DNA of 5,618 bases from Limnoglobus sp. (GTDB lineage Bacteria > Planctomycetota > Planctomycetia > Gemmatales > Gemmataceae). Shown here piece after piece: positions 1 to 5,547 of this stretch. The DNA is taken from NCBI GenBank assembly GCA_025353985.1, contig JANXNT010001267.1:1-5618 (forward strand). The letters run 5' to 3'. The notes beneath the pieces are model-generated. The model was not told the DNA's origin, ran no database searches, and worked only from the letters and a program-made list of their open reading frames with translations. Position 1 is the first letter of the stretch, and each line of letters starts with the position of its first letter. The translations under genes were made by a program, and so were the position numbers.

Positions 1-16
1 GTTGAGCTACAAGTGC
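1..16 (-). tRNA. possible 5' end of a tRNA gene cut by the window edge (Arg-like)
   Basis: Read on the minus strand, the first 16 bases give GCACTTGTAGCTCAAC. This fits a 7-nt acceptor 5' strand (GCACTTG), then U8-A9, a GCTC D-stem 5' strand and the start of a D-loop (AAC). Many bacterial tRNA-Arg genes begin in a similar way (GCNCNCG-TAGCTCAACTGG). Only about a fifth of a tRNA is visible. The anticodon, the T arm and the pairing acceptor strand all lie outside, so identity and even existence are unproven. It would lie 46 bases downstream of the caspase-like gene on the same strand, and I see no hairpin terminator between them. Confidence 0.3.
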
Positions 17-62
17 GTTCGTGTACCTTACGATCCGTGGGCGTTGCGATCAATGGCGCGGC

Positions 63-2381
63 TTATTCCTTCTTCATTTCCATCTTCTCTTCTTCTTTCT
101 TTTCCTCGATTTCGAGCTTCCAATCGAGGCCGAGCGCCACGTGTTTGTGCATCTTCGCGAGCACTTCCCACGGCGTGCCTTTGTGGTCGGTCGTCATCTT
201 TTCAAGCGTTTCGCGGGCGGCGTCGGCTTTCTCTTTCACGTCCTTTTTGCTCTTCATTTTACCGACGGTAATCAGCCGCCAGACCGGTTCGCCGCCCTTG
301 TCGCTACGCGGCACGGAATCGGTGCGAATGTTCCCGAGCGCGAGGTCGTATTCGTGTGTGAATGCCCAGCGCATCTGAATCTGCGCGAGGGCGTACTGAT
401 ACATCGCGAGCCATTTCTTCGACTTTTCCTCGTCGAGTTTCTTGCCCACTTCTTCGAGCGCGATGAGTTGCTCTTCGAGTGCGAGAATCAGCTTTGCGGG
501 CACGACCTGTTCGGCGGCGATTTCCTTCTTGAGCTTGTCGTCGGCGGCCCCGCTGAACGACTCGCGCAAGCCGTCTTCGCCGAACGACCACTTCTCGCGA
601 ATGAGGTTCAGCGCCTCGATCGTCGCCTTGCGAACGGGGTACTTCTCGCCGTTTTTCAGGATGTCTTCGTCGGTAACGCCATCGGATTGATAATCCTTCA
701 TTTTGTCGGCCGCGAACGGGTAAACCTGCCCCAGCGACGGCGGGATGTCGAGGTCTTTTCGAATGCCCGGTAGCGTGGCGGCGAGTTGGATCATCTTCAT
801 CACGTCGTCGGGGTTGATGCCCTTCGGTGCGGTCGGCCAATCGAAGCGGGTCGCGAGCGGTTCGTCTTTGTTATAGGGCACTGCGGCGGCTTCGGTGCCA
901 CTGAGTTTCACCGTCTGGACGATCTTGCCATCGCGTGGCGTCGTTAGTTGGGCTTTGAGGTATTCGGCCCAAATCGCAACGGGAATCGGGCTGTCGGGCG
1001 TTGGGGGTACGGCTTTTTCGGCCTTCTTCTTTTCGGACATTCCGCGGAATGCCGTCAGGAACTCGCTGCCCGATTCATTGACTTCTTGCGCGTTTTCACC
1101 TGCTGAAGCGCTCGTGATGACTTGAATGCCGGGCGGTGGGGCGTGGAGGAGTTCCGCGAGTTTGGGGCTCATCGGTTCGCTGCCGGGCTTGGCGGCCCCG
1201 AACTGCGGGTTGAATCGGCAGACGTCGAACAGAACGACCTTTTGTTGCGCTTTGCAAGCCGCCAGTTTCGAGTAAAAATCGGCGAGCGGGATCAGCGTCT
1301 CGGCGACGTCGGGTTCGCCTTCGACGGGGACGAGGTACGCTTTGTCGTCGATTACGACTGCGTGGCCACCGAAGTAAATCGCGATGCGATCTTGAGCGCG
1401 GCTTGTGTTGAAGAACTGCTCGAACGTTTGTTGCACGACCGACTTGATCGGTGGGCGGAAATCTTTGCCCGCTGAGGAATCAGTGAGCGCGAAAATCTGG
1501 CTGGTCTCTTTGACGCTCGGCACGCGCAACTCGAAGCCGAGTTTGTTGGCAGTGCGCGTCGGCATGTCTTCGCCGCGGCCGTTTGAGCCGGGTGCGATGT
1601 TGTTGAAGTAAACGTACTTCGAAATATGCACGAAGAGCACGCGGCGCGGGAACGGGTCGGCGAGTGCGGCGAGGCCACCCGACTTGGTTTCACCTGGAGT
1701 TTTGTTGGGCACGTCCGGTGTGTTGTTCGTCGGCGTCGCTTTCGATTGCTTGTTTTTTTCCATCTCTTTCATGAGGTAGAAGCCGCCACCGAGCAGGCCA
1801 CCACACAAAATCAATACGACGATGGCACCGACCCACTTGCTGCTGCCACCGCGGCGATACTTCCCGCGGCGCGGCGATGCCTCATCGTTGTCTTCGATCG
1901 GGAAATGCCCTTCCATCGGGACGACGGGTGCCTGGGTGTACGGGTAGTTCGGGGCGTACGCGCCGGGCTGTTGTTGCGGGTATGGGTAGCCGGGGTACTG
2001 CGGCGGGCCACCGTAGCCGGGCTGGGGGTAACCGCCCTGTGGCGGATATTGGGGAGGGCCGTAACCGGGCGGCGGGTATTGCGGCGGCCCGTAACCCGGC
2101 GGATATTGTGGCGTGCCGTATCCGGGCGGCGCGACGGGCATTTCGGCGGAAGCATAAGCGGGAAACGGCACGACCGGCGTCGGGTTGGCAGACGGTGGAT
2201 TGGTAGGGCTGACAGCCGTCGGTTCGGTTGCAACGGGGCTACCCAGAGGCGGCGTGCCCTTCCGACGCGCTTGCACCGCCGTGCCACACTTCTTGCACTT
2301 CAATGCCCGTTCGGCCCAATCGATGGGAATCCGAAGCACATTGCGACATCCGGGGCACGTGGCTTGAACTGTGGCTGTCAT
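63..2381 (-). CDS. membrane-anchored caspase-like (peptidase C14) protein with N-terminal zinc ribbon
   Basis: A predicted 772-residue single-pass membrane protein carrying a caspase/metacaspase-fold domain; the substrate is unknown. Residues 9-32 hold a CPGC...CKKC zinc ribbon (Cys9, 12, 29, 32). Residues 45-155 are a Pro/Gly/Tyr-rich linker with PPGYGPPQY-type repeats. A basic patch (171-182) precedes one hydrophobic helix (about 183-204), suggesting the N-terminus is cytoplasmic and the caspase domain is outside the cytoplasmic membrane. The C14-like domain covers about 246-450: first strand RRVLFVHISKY, likely catalytic His340 in YFGGHA, likely nucleophile Cys388 in LFDVCRF, and a p10-like segment near 420-447 (VITSASAGENAQE, then SEFLTAF). 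Asp386, two residues before the Cys, matches the acidic S1-pocket residue of metacaspases, so basic P1 cleavage is possible. Residues 515-756 look helical and match nothing I recognise, and 757-772 form a Glu/Lys tail. The ATG is supported by GAGGAG eight bases upstream. GGHA replaces the usual SGHG, so activity is not assured. The fold assignment is fairly secure; the function is not. Confidence 0.88.
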   Translation of the reverse strand: MTATVQATCPGCRNVLRIPIDWAERALKCKKCGTAVQARRKGTPPLGSPVATEPTAVSPTNPPSANPTPVVPFPAYASAEMPVAPPGYGTPQYPPGYGPPQYPPPGYGPPQYPPQGGYPQPGYGGPPQYPGYPYPQQQPGAYAPNYPYTQAPVVPMEGHFPIEDNDEASPRRGKYRRGGSSKWVGAIVVLILCGGLLGGGFYLMKEMEKNKQSKATPTNNTPDVPNKTPGETKSGGLAALADPFPRRVLFVHISKYVYFNNIAPGSNGRGEDMPTRTANKLGFELRVPSVKETSQIFALTDSSAGKDFRPPIKSVVQQTFEQFFNTSRAQDRIAIYFGGHAVVIDDKAYLVPVEGEPDVAETLIPLADFYSKLAACKAQQKVVLFDVCRFNPQFGAAKPGSEPMSPKLAELLHAPPPGIQVITSASAGENAQEVNESGSEFLTAFRGMSEKKKAEKAVPPTPDSPIPVAIWAEYLKAQLTTPRDGKIVQTVKLSGTEAAAVPYNKDEPLATRFDWPTAPKGINPDDVMKMIQLAATLPGIRKDLDIPPSLGQVYPFAADKMKDYQSDGVTDEDILKNGEKYPVRKATIEALNLIREKWSFGEDGLRESFSGAADDKLKKEIAAEQVVPAKLILALEEQLIALEEVGKKLDEEKSKKWLAMYQYALAQIQMRWAFTHEYDLALGNIRTDSVPRSDKGGEPVWRLITVGKMKSKKDVKEKADAARETLEKMTTDHKGTPWEVLAKMHKHVALGLDWKLEIEEKKEEEKMEMKKE
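1968..2129 (-). repeat. in-frame Pro/Gly/Tyr repeats inside the caspase-like gene
   Basis: The DNA encodes about six imperfect nine- or ten-residue units in residues 85-138: PPGYGTPQY, PPGYGPPQY, PPPGYGPPQY, PPQGGYPQ, PGYGGPPQY and PGYPYPQQQ. On the plus strand this appears as repeated variants of CCGTAACCGGGCGG and GGATATTG. The segment is probably a disordered linker between the zinc ribbon and the membrane helix. Unit number may vary between relatives through slippage or unequal recombination. Confidence 0.85.
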
Positions 2382-2389
2382 TGCGCCAA

Positions 2390-2395
2390 CTCCTC
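2390..2395 (-). promoter_or_regulatory. Shine-Dalgarno site of the caspase-like gene
   Basis: The minus strand reads GAGGAG here, with eight bases between it and the ATG at 2381. This strong, well-spaced site fixes the start of the caspase-like protein just before the zinc ribbon, so the ribbon is part of the product. Confidence 0.7.
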
Positions 2396-2532
2396 GCTCG
2401 TTGAGAGCATTCCTATGAGACCCATTCTAGGTCACGGAGTTCCGCAAAACAGGTTTTGTCAAATCGGTTTCGTTATTCTGCGAATTGAAAATTCAGATAT
2501 ACGTACGCAAATGCTTGTCCCCTGAGTGGAAT

Positions 2533-2580
2533 TAACTATTCATTTGAACAGATGTCAAAAACGAAAATCGTAACTATTCA
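2533..2580. repeat. 10-base direct repeat in the divergent control region
   Basis: TAACTATTCA occurs at 2533-2542 and again, identically, at 2571-2580, a start-to-start distance of 38 bases (between three and four helical turns). The position in an AT-rich divergent intergenic region would suit a regulator-binding pair, but two copies of a 10-mer could be chance. It does not resemble a Zur or Fur palindrome that I know. Confidence 0.3.
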
Positions 2581-2671
2581 GCCTGGTGAAGTGAGGTTAC
2601 GAAACCGCAACAAATACCCATCGGAACGCCCCGCAAACTCCTCCACGGATTGCGCTCCACTCGACGTTGTC

Positions 2672-2688
2672 GCGGCACGCCGTGCCGC
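2672..2688. repeat. short perfect hairpin upstream of the GTPase gene
   Basis: GCGGCAC (2672-2678) and GTGCCGC (2682-2688) form a perfect 7-bp inverted repeat around a 3-base spacer. No T-run follows on either strand, so a simple intrinsic terminator is unlikely. It lies upstream of the likely GTPase -10, so it would act as DNA (operator) rather than in the leader RNA, if it acts at all. Confidence 0.3.
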
Positions 2689-2714
2689 TCGCCAGCGCGT
2701 TGCGCGACTCGCAT

Positions 2715-2743
2715 TTCGACGCGTCACACTTCGCACATATATT
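2715..2743 (+). promoter_or_regulatory. candidate promoter of the CobW-family GTPase gene
   Basis: TATATT at 2738-2743 matches five of six bases of the sigma-70 -10 consensus and is preceded, 17 bases away, by a poor -35 (TTCGAC, 2715-2720). Transcription would start near 2750 and leave a leader of about 24 bases before the ATG at 2774. The weak -35 makes this only a candidate. Confidence 0.25.
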
Positions 2744-2773
2744 GACTGAAACCCAACCGCCTCGAGAAGTGCC

Positions 2774-3835
2774 ATGCCCCCGACTGCGATACTAACCGTT
2801 CCTGTGACCGTTCTCACGGGCTTCCTGGGTGCGGGCAAGACGACGTTGCTCAACCATATTCTCACTGCGAATCACGGCAAGAAAATTGCCGTTATCGAAA
2901 ATGAATTCGGCGAAGTCGGCGTCGATCAGGAACTCGTGATCGCGGCCGACGAAGAGATTTTCGAGATGAACAACGGCTGCATATGTTGCACCGTTCGCGG
3001 TGACCTCATCCGCATTCTCAGCAACCTCATGAAGCGTCGCGACAAGTTCGATTACATCCTCATCGAAACCACGGGGCTGGCCGATCCGGGGCCGGTCGCG
3101 CAGACGTTCTTCGCCGACGACGACATTCGGGCGAGCACGCGGCTCGATGGGATCGTCACCGTGATCGATGCGAAACATGCGAGCCAGCAGATCGGCCGTT
3201 CGAAGGAAGTGACCGAGCAAATCGCCTTCGCCGACGTGATTTTGTTGAACAAAACTGACTTAGTTACGCCCGCTGGACTCGACGAACTCGAACGACGCAT
3301 TCGGCGAATGAACGCGGTGGCGAAGGTCTATCGCACGGATCGTGGCATCATTGACATGGACAAGATCCTGAACGTCGGCGGGTTCGATCTCGATCGCGTA
3401 CTGTCGTTCGAACCCGACTTTTTGAAGGCGGAAGAACACGAACACACGCACAAAGACGCCTGCGCCCCGGACTGCGGGCACGATCACGAACATACGCACG
3501 CGCACAAGCACGAACACCGCCACGATGAAGACGTGACATCGGTCGGATTCGTCGTGCCCGGCGACTTGCATATCAAGAAGTTCAATGCGTGGATCTCGGA
3601 TTTATTGCAAACGAAAGGGCAAGACATCTACCGCATGAAAGGCATCTTGAGCATTCGCGGCGATGCAAAACGGCACGTCTTTCAGGGCGTTCACATGCAA
3701 CTCGATGCGGTGCCATCGAAGCCGTGGGCACAAGGCGAACCCCGCGTGAACAAACTCGTGTTCATCGGCAAGAACCTCGACCGCAACGCACTCACCACAG
3801 GCTTCCACAACTGTCTGGTTGCCGACGCAATATAG
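2774..3835 (+). CDS. COG0523/CobW-family GTPase, putative zinc metallochaperone
   Basis: A predicted 353-residue cytoplasmic G3E-family GTPase of the CobW/YjiA/YciC/ZNG1 group, whose studied members hydrolyse GTP to deliver zinc or another metal to client proteins. In order it has the Walker A loop GFLGAGKT (16-23), ENEFGEVGVD (42-51), the metal-binding CxCC motif GCICC (Cys69, 71, 72), the Walker B/switch II region ETTGLADPGP (98-107) and the guanine-specificity motif NKTD (159-162). A His-rich insert covers 222-250 with 11 His plus Cys230 and Cys234. The CobW C-terminal domain spans about 256-350, with RMKG, FQGVH and the closing FIGKNLDR. Length and motif order are normal and nothing is missing. 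The ATG leaves ten residues before the first strand, and the upstream GAGAAG is a weak, closely spaced ribosome site. It appears monocistronic, divergent from the caspase-like gene and convergent with the transporter gene. No cobalamin, nitrile hydratase or urease genes are nearby, so zinc is the likeliest metal, but this is inferred. Confidence 0.93.
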   Translation: MPPTAILTVPVTVLTGFLGAGKTTLLNHILTANHGKKIAVIENEFGEVGVDQELVIAADEEIFEMNNGCICCTVRGDLIRILSNLMKRRDKFDYILIETTGLADPGPVAQTFFADDDIRASTRLDGIVTVIDAKHASQQIGRSKEVTEQIAFADVILLNKTDLVTPAGLDELERRIRRMNAVAKVYRTDRGIIDMDKILNVGGFDLDRVLSFEPDFLKAEEHEHTHKDACAPDCGHDHEHTHAHKHEHRHDEDVTSVGFVVPGDLHIKKFNAWISDLLQTKGQDIYRMKGILSIRGDAKRHVFQGVHMQLDAVPSKPWAQGEPRVNKLVFIGKNLDRNALTTGFHNCLVADAI

Positions 3836-3850
3836 TCCGCACGACCAGGC

Positions 3851-3883
3851 ACCAATTCTTTCGACACTGTCGAAAGAATTGGT
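3851..3883. terminator. perfect 15-bp hairpin between convergent genes, likely bidirectional terminator
   Basis: The arms 3851-3865 (ACCAATTCTTTCGAC) and 3869-3883 (GTCGAAAGAATTGGT) are exact reverse complements around a 3-base loop (ACT). The hairpin starts 16 bases after the GTPase stop and 39 bases after the end of the convergent transporter gene. This is the classic place for a shared terminator. It lacks a T-run on both strands, so if it terminates transcription it is either a U-less type or works with Rho, or it mainly protects the RNA 3' end. Confidence 0.6.
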
Positions 3884-3921
3884 CCTCGGTAGTAAGCGGG
3901 CAGAATATAGGAAAGAGATTG

Positions 3922-4260
3922 TTAATTGTCGTCGGGGGCGTGCGTGCCGCAAGCTCCGAGCAACACGACGCCGAGCACGATGAGCACCACACCGATCCAA
4001 CCCCATGTGGGCAGGCGGTCGCCGTATAACCAGGTGCCAAGGATTGCGGTGGCGGCTGTGCCAAGCCCGGCCCACACGGCGTAAACGGGGCCGACCGGAA
4101 GGCGTTTCAATGCAAGCGCGAGCAAGAAAAATGCGGCGAGATAGCCGACGACGACGCCGACACTCGGCCAAAATCGCGTCAAGCCGTTCGATGTCTTCAA
4201 CAAGCACGTCGCAGCGACTTCCATCGCGATGGCGACCGCGAGCAGAAAAATATCTAACAT
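3922..4260 (-). CDS. small multidrug resistance (SMR) transporter, EmrE/Qac-type
   Basis: A 112-residue four-helix inner-membrane protein, the normal SMR length (EmrE has 110). Family members work as dual-topology dimers that exchange protons for cationic or aromatic compounds. Helices are predicted at about 2-21, 33-53, 58-76 and 85-104. The proton/substrate-coupling residue Glu14 sits in MEVAATCLLK, followed by the family stretch LTRFWPSVG (27-35), Tyr40, and VYAVWAGLG (59-67) with Tyr60 and Trp63, all at EmrE-equivalent positions. The absence of Trp after Glu14 and the presence of Tyr40 favour the Qac/EmrE branch over the guanidinium exporters (Gdx/SugE), although LPVG at 54-57 is also seen in Gdx. 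The ATG puts Glu14 in exact register, so the start is secure despite a poor ribosome site. It lies 48 bases downstream of the reductase gene on the same strand and may share its transcript. The actual substrate cannot be told from sequence. Confidence 0.9.
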   Translation of the reverse strand: MLDIFLLAVAIAMEVAATCLLKTSNGLTRFWPSVGVVVGYLAAFFLLALALKRLPVGPVYAVWAGLGTAATAILGTWLYGDRLPTWGWIGVVLIVLGVVLLGACGTHAPDDN

Positions 4261-4308
4261 CTCAGTGGCTCTGTTATAGATGAAACCGATGAATACACGA
4301 TTCGCACA

Positions 4309-5421
4309 TCACGGAACGGCGGCTTCCTTCATGGCGGCTTTCGTTGGGATAATATCGAGCAACTTGTTGATGTAATTGACGACCGGTTGTGGGATGGCAT
4401 CTTCGAAACCGACGTCCTGACGAAGCCGATCGTTCTCGTAAGTCACGTCCATGTTCAAAAATGGCAGGTAGTGGTGCAGCGACCGAAACACGCGACGCTG
4501 AACGCCCGTCCGCACATATTTCTCTTCGTCTGCCGGAGTCCACGCGGCCGGGGAAATCAACTTCAACGGTCGACGGCCGTATTGCAAATTGATCAACGTG
4601 CCGAATTCGCCGAGCGTGATGGCGTATTTTTTGCCAGCCGACAAATGATAGCAATCGTACGTTCGGTTCGTATGTTCCATCAACCTTACCGACATTGCCG
4701 CAACGAACCCGACATCGACGAGATCGAGGCGGGCATCGGGGTTGAGTGGCAGTGCGCGAAACACGCGGGTGAGTGGGGCGCACCAGAGAATTTGTCGGGC
4801 AAATGTCTCGTCGGCGAGGTCCGCGCTGAGCACAATCGAAGGCCGTAACGTCAGTAGTGGCAAGCCACTTTCCCGCAGCAGATTTTCCGCGATCGCCTTG
4901 GAGTACGTGTATTCGTTGTAGTGGCGATTCTCGGCACGGCAGCCATCTTCTTCGGTCACGCTGCAACCGCTGATATCGCCCACATTCGAAGCGGTTCCCA
5001 TATACACGACGAGCGGATTGCGACGGCAACTCTTCGCGAAGTCGATCAGTTGGCGTACGCTCTTGACGTTGGTATCGCTCGTGTTACGATGTGCCACAAA
5101 TGATGTGTCGGCAGCATTATGTACGATGACATCGACCGTATCGCGAATCGTCTTGGCGTCCGTCGCACTCATGCCCCAAACGGGCTTTTGGATGTCGCCA
5201 TTTACGGCATGAACCGTCGCGGGGATTTCTCGCGTGTCTTGGCTTCGCGCGAATCGAACGCCGAGTCGGTGAATCGGCGATTCGGTCGTTGCGCGAATCA
5301 GTGGCCAGATCTGACCCTGATGTTCGCGATCGAGCAAACAACGCAGAATTTCCCCACCGATTAAACCAGTCACGCCAGTAATGAGAATGTTGCTGTTAGG
5401 CGTCAGGGCGATTTCAGGCAT
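4309..5421 (-). CDS. extended SDR oxidoreductase, NAD_binding_4 (male-sterility/thioester-reductase) type
   Basis: A predicted 370-residue cytoplasmic NAD(P)-dependent reductase. Related domains reduce acyl-CoA or carrier-bound thioesters to aldehydes or alcohols. Numbered from an upstream GTG at 5484 (subtract 21 for the chosen ATG), the features are: TGVTGLIGG Rossmann loop (36-44), LIRA (62-65) where NADP-preferring relatives carry an Arg, NGDIQKPVWGMS (95-106) matching the GDl-xxP-xxGls motif, HNAAD (122-126), MGTASNVGD with the likely catalytic Ser/Thr (162-170), YTYSK as the YxxxK pair (Tyr192, Lys196), and LRPSIVLS (213-220). The C-terminal 150 residues form the variable substrate part. 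I chose the ATG at 5421 because GGAG lies 11 bases upstream and the Rossmann strand begins ten residues later. The ATG at 5430 has GGAG too close, and the GTG at 5484 has no clear site. No acyl carrier or adenylation domain is fused or nearby, so it could instead act on a sugar or other small molecule. Confidence 0.87.
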   Translation of the reverse strand: MPEIALTPNSNILITGVTGLIGGEILRCLLDREHQGQIWPLIRATTESPIHRLGVRFARSQDTREIPATVHAVNGDIQKPVWGMSATDAKTIRDTVDVIVHNAADTSFVAHRNTSDTNVKSVRQLIDFAKSCRRNPLVVYMGTASNVGDISGCSVTEEDGCRAENRHYNEYTYSKAIAENLLRESGLPLLTLRPSIVLSADLADETFARQILWCAPLTRVFRALPLNPDARLDLVDVGFVAAMSVRLMEHTNRTYDCYHLSAGKKYAITLGEFGTLINLQYGRRPLKLISPAAWTPADEEKYVRTGVQRRVFRSLHHYLPFLNMDVTYENDRLRQDVGFEDAIPQPVVNYINKLLDIIPTKAAMKEAAVP

Positions 5422-5519
5422 GTGTCGCATGGCTCCGAAAAATCGGGGTGCGTCAGCCACTCCGTTGGGCGGATAAAAAGCCACTTTTACAAAGGCTTAC
5501 CGTATCGGTTGATTAGACA

Positions 5520-5547
5520 CTTATAGCGATTATGAGTATTGCAGCAA
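5520..5547 (-). promoter_or_regulatory. weak candidate promoter of the reductase-transporter pair
   Basis: On the minus strand, TTGCTG (5542-5547) and TATAAG (5520-5525) are separated by 16 bases. These match a sigma-70 promoter at four and five of six positions. Transcription would begin near 5513, leaving a leader of about 90 bases to the ATG at 5421 or about 30 to the GTG at 5484. The region is AT-rich, so such matches are expected by chance. Confidence 0.22.

Larger units (their letters stand above)
2382..2773. other. divergent intergenic region between the caspase-like and GTPase genes
   Basis: This 392-base stretch contains no gene I can support. The half near the caspase-like gene (about 2450-2580) is AT-richer than the flanking genes and probably holds promoters. 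On the minus strand there is a good -10-like TAGAAT (2424-2429, plus ATTCTA) 49 bases from the ATG but without a fitting -35. There are also two perfect TTGACA hexamers (2457-2462 and 2553-2558). The second has GTTAAT 16 bases downstream as a weak -10. The half near the GTPase is GC-rich and includes a short hairpin and a -10-like TATATT. A 10-base direct repeat lies in the middle. No obvious riboswitch or recognised operator was found by eye. Confidence 0.6.

Noticed and set aside
21..773. 250-codon open frame on the plus strand opposite the caspase-like gene
   Set aside because: It is fully antisense to a gene with clear domains and a strong ribosome site. Its product (many Phe, Leu, Arg, Glu with no motif) has the composition expected of a complementary-strand shadow.
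1968..2129. Could the tandem repeats be a CRISPR array or other non-coding repeat?
   Set aside because: The units are short, imperfect, without spacers, and stay in frame as Pro/Gly/Tyr codons, so they are protein repeats.
1626..2525. 299-codon open frame on the plus strand opposite the caspase-like gene's N-terminal half
   Set aside because: The protein is dominated by Arg/Val runs produced by the complement of Pro/Gly/Tyr repeat codons, so it is a shadow of the repeat region.
2552..2749. 65-codon plus-strand open frame in the divergent intergenic region
   Set aside because: It has no ribosome site, its Arg/Ala-rich second half looks like translated GC-rich non-coding DNA, and it overlaps the likely GTPase promoter. 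A real small protein cannot be excluded without conservation data.
3602..4207. 201-codon minus-strand open frame spanning the GTPase 3' end and the transporter gene
   Set aside because: It overlaps two well-supported genes and reads through the intergenic hairpin; it is an out-of-frame shadow.
4274..5029. 251-codon minus-strand open frame overlapping the reductase in another frame
   Set aside because: It is very Arg/Ser/Cys-rich without motifs, while the reductase frame carries a full set of SDR motifs.
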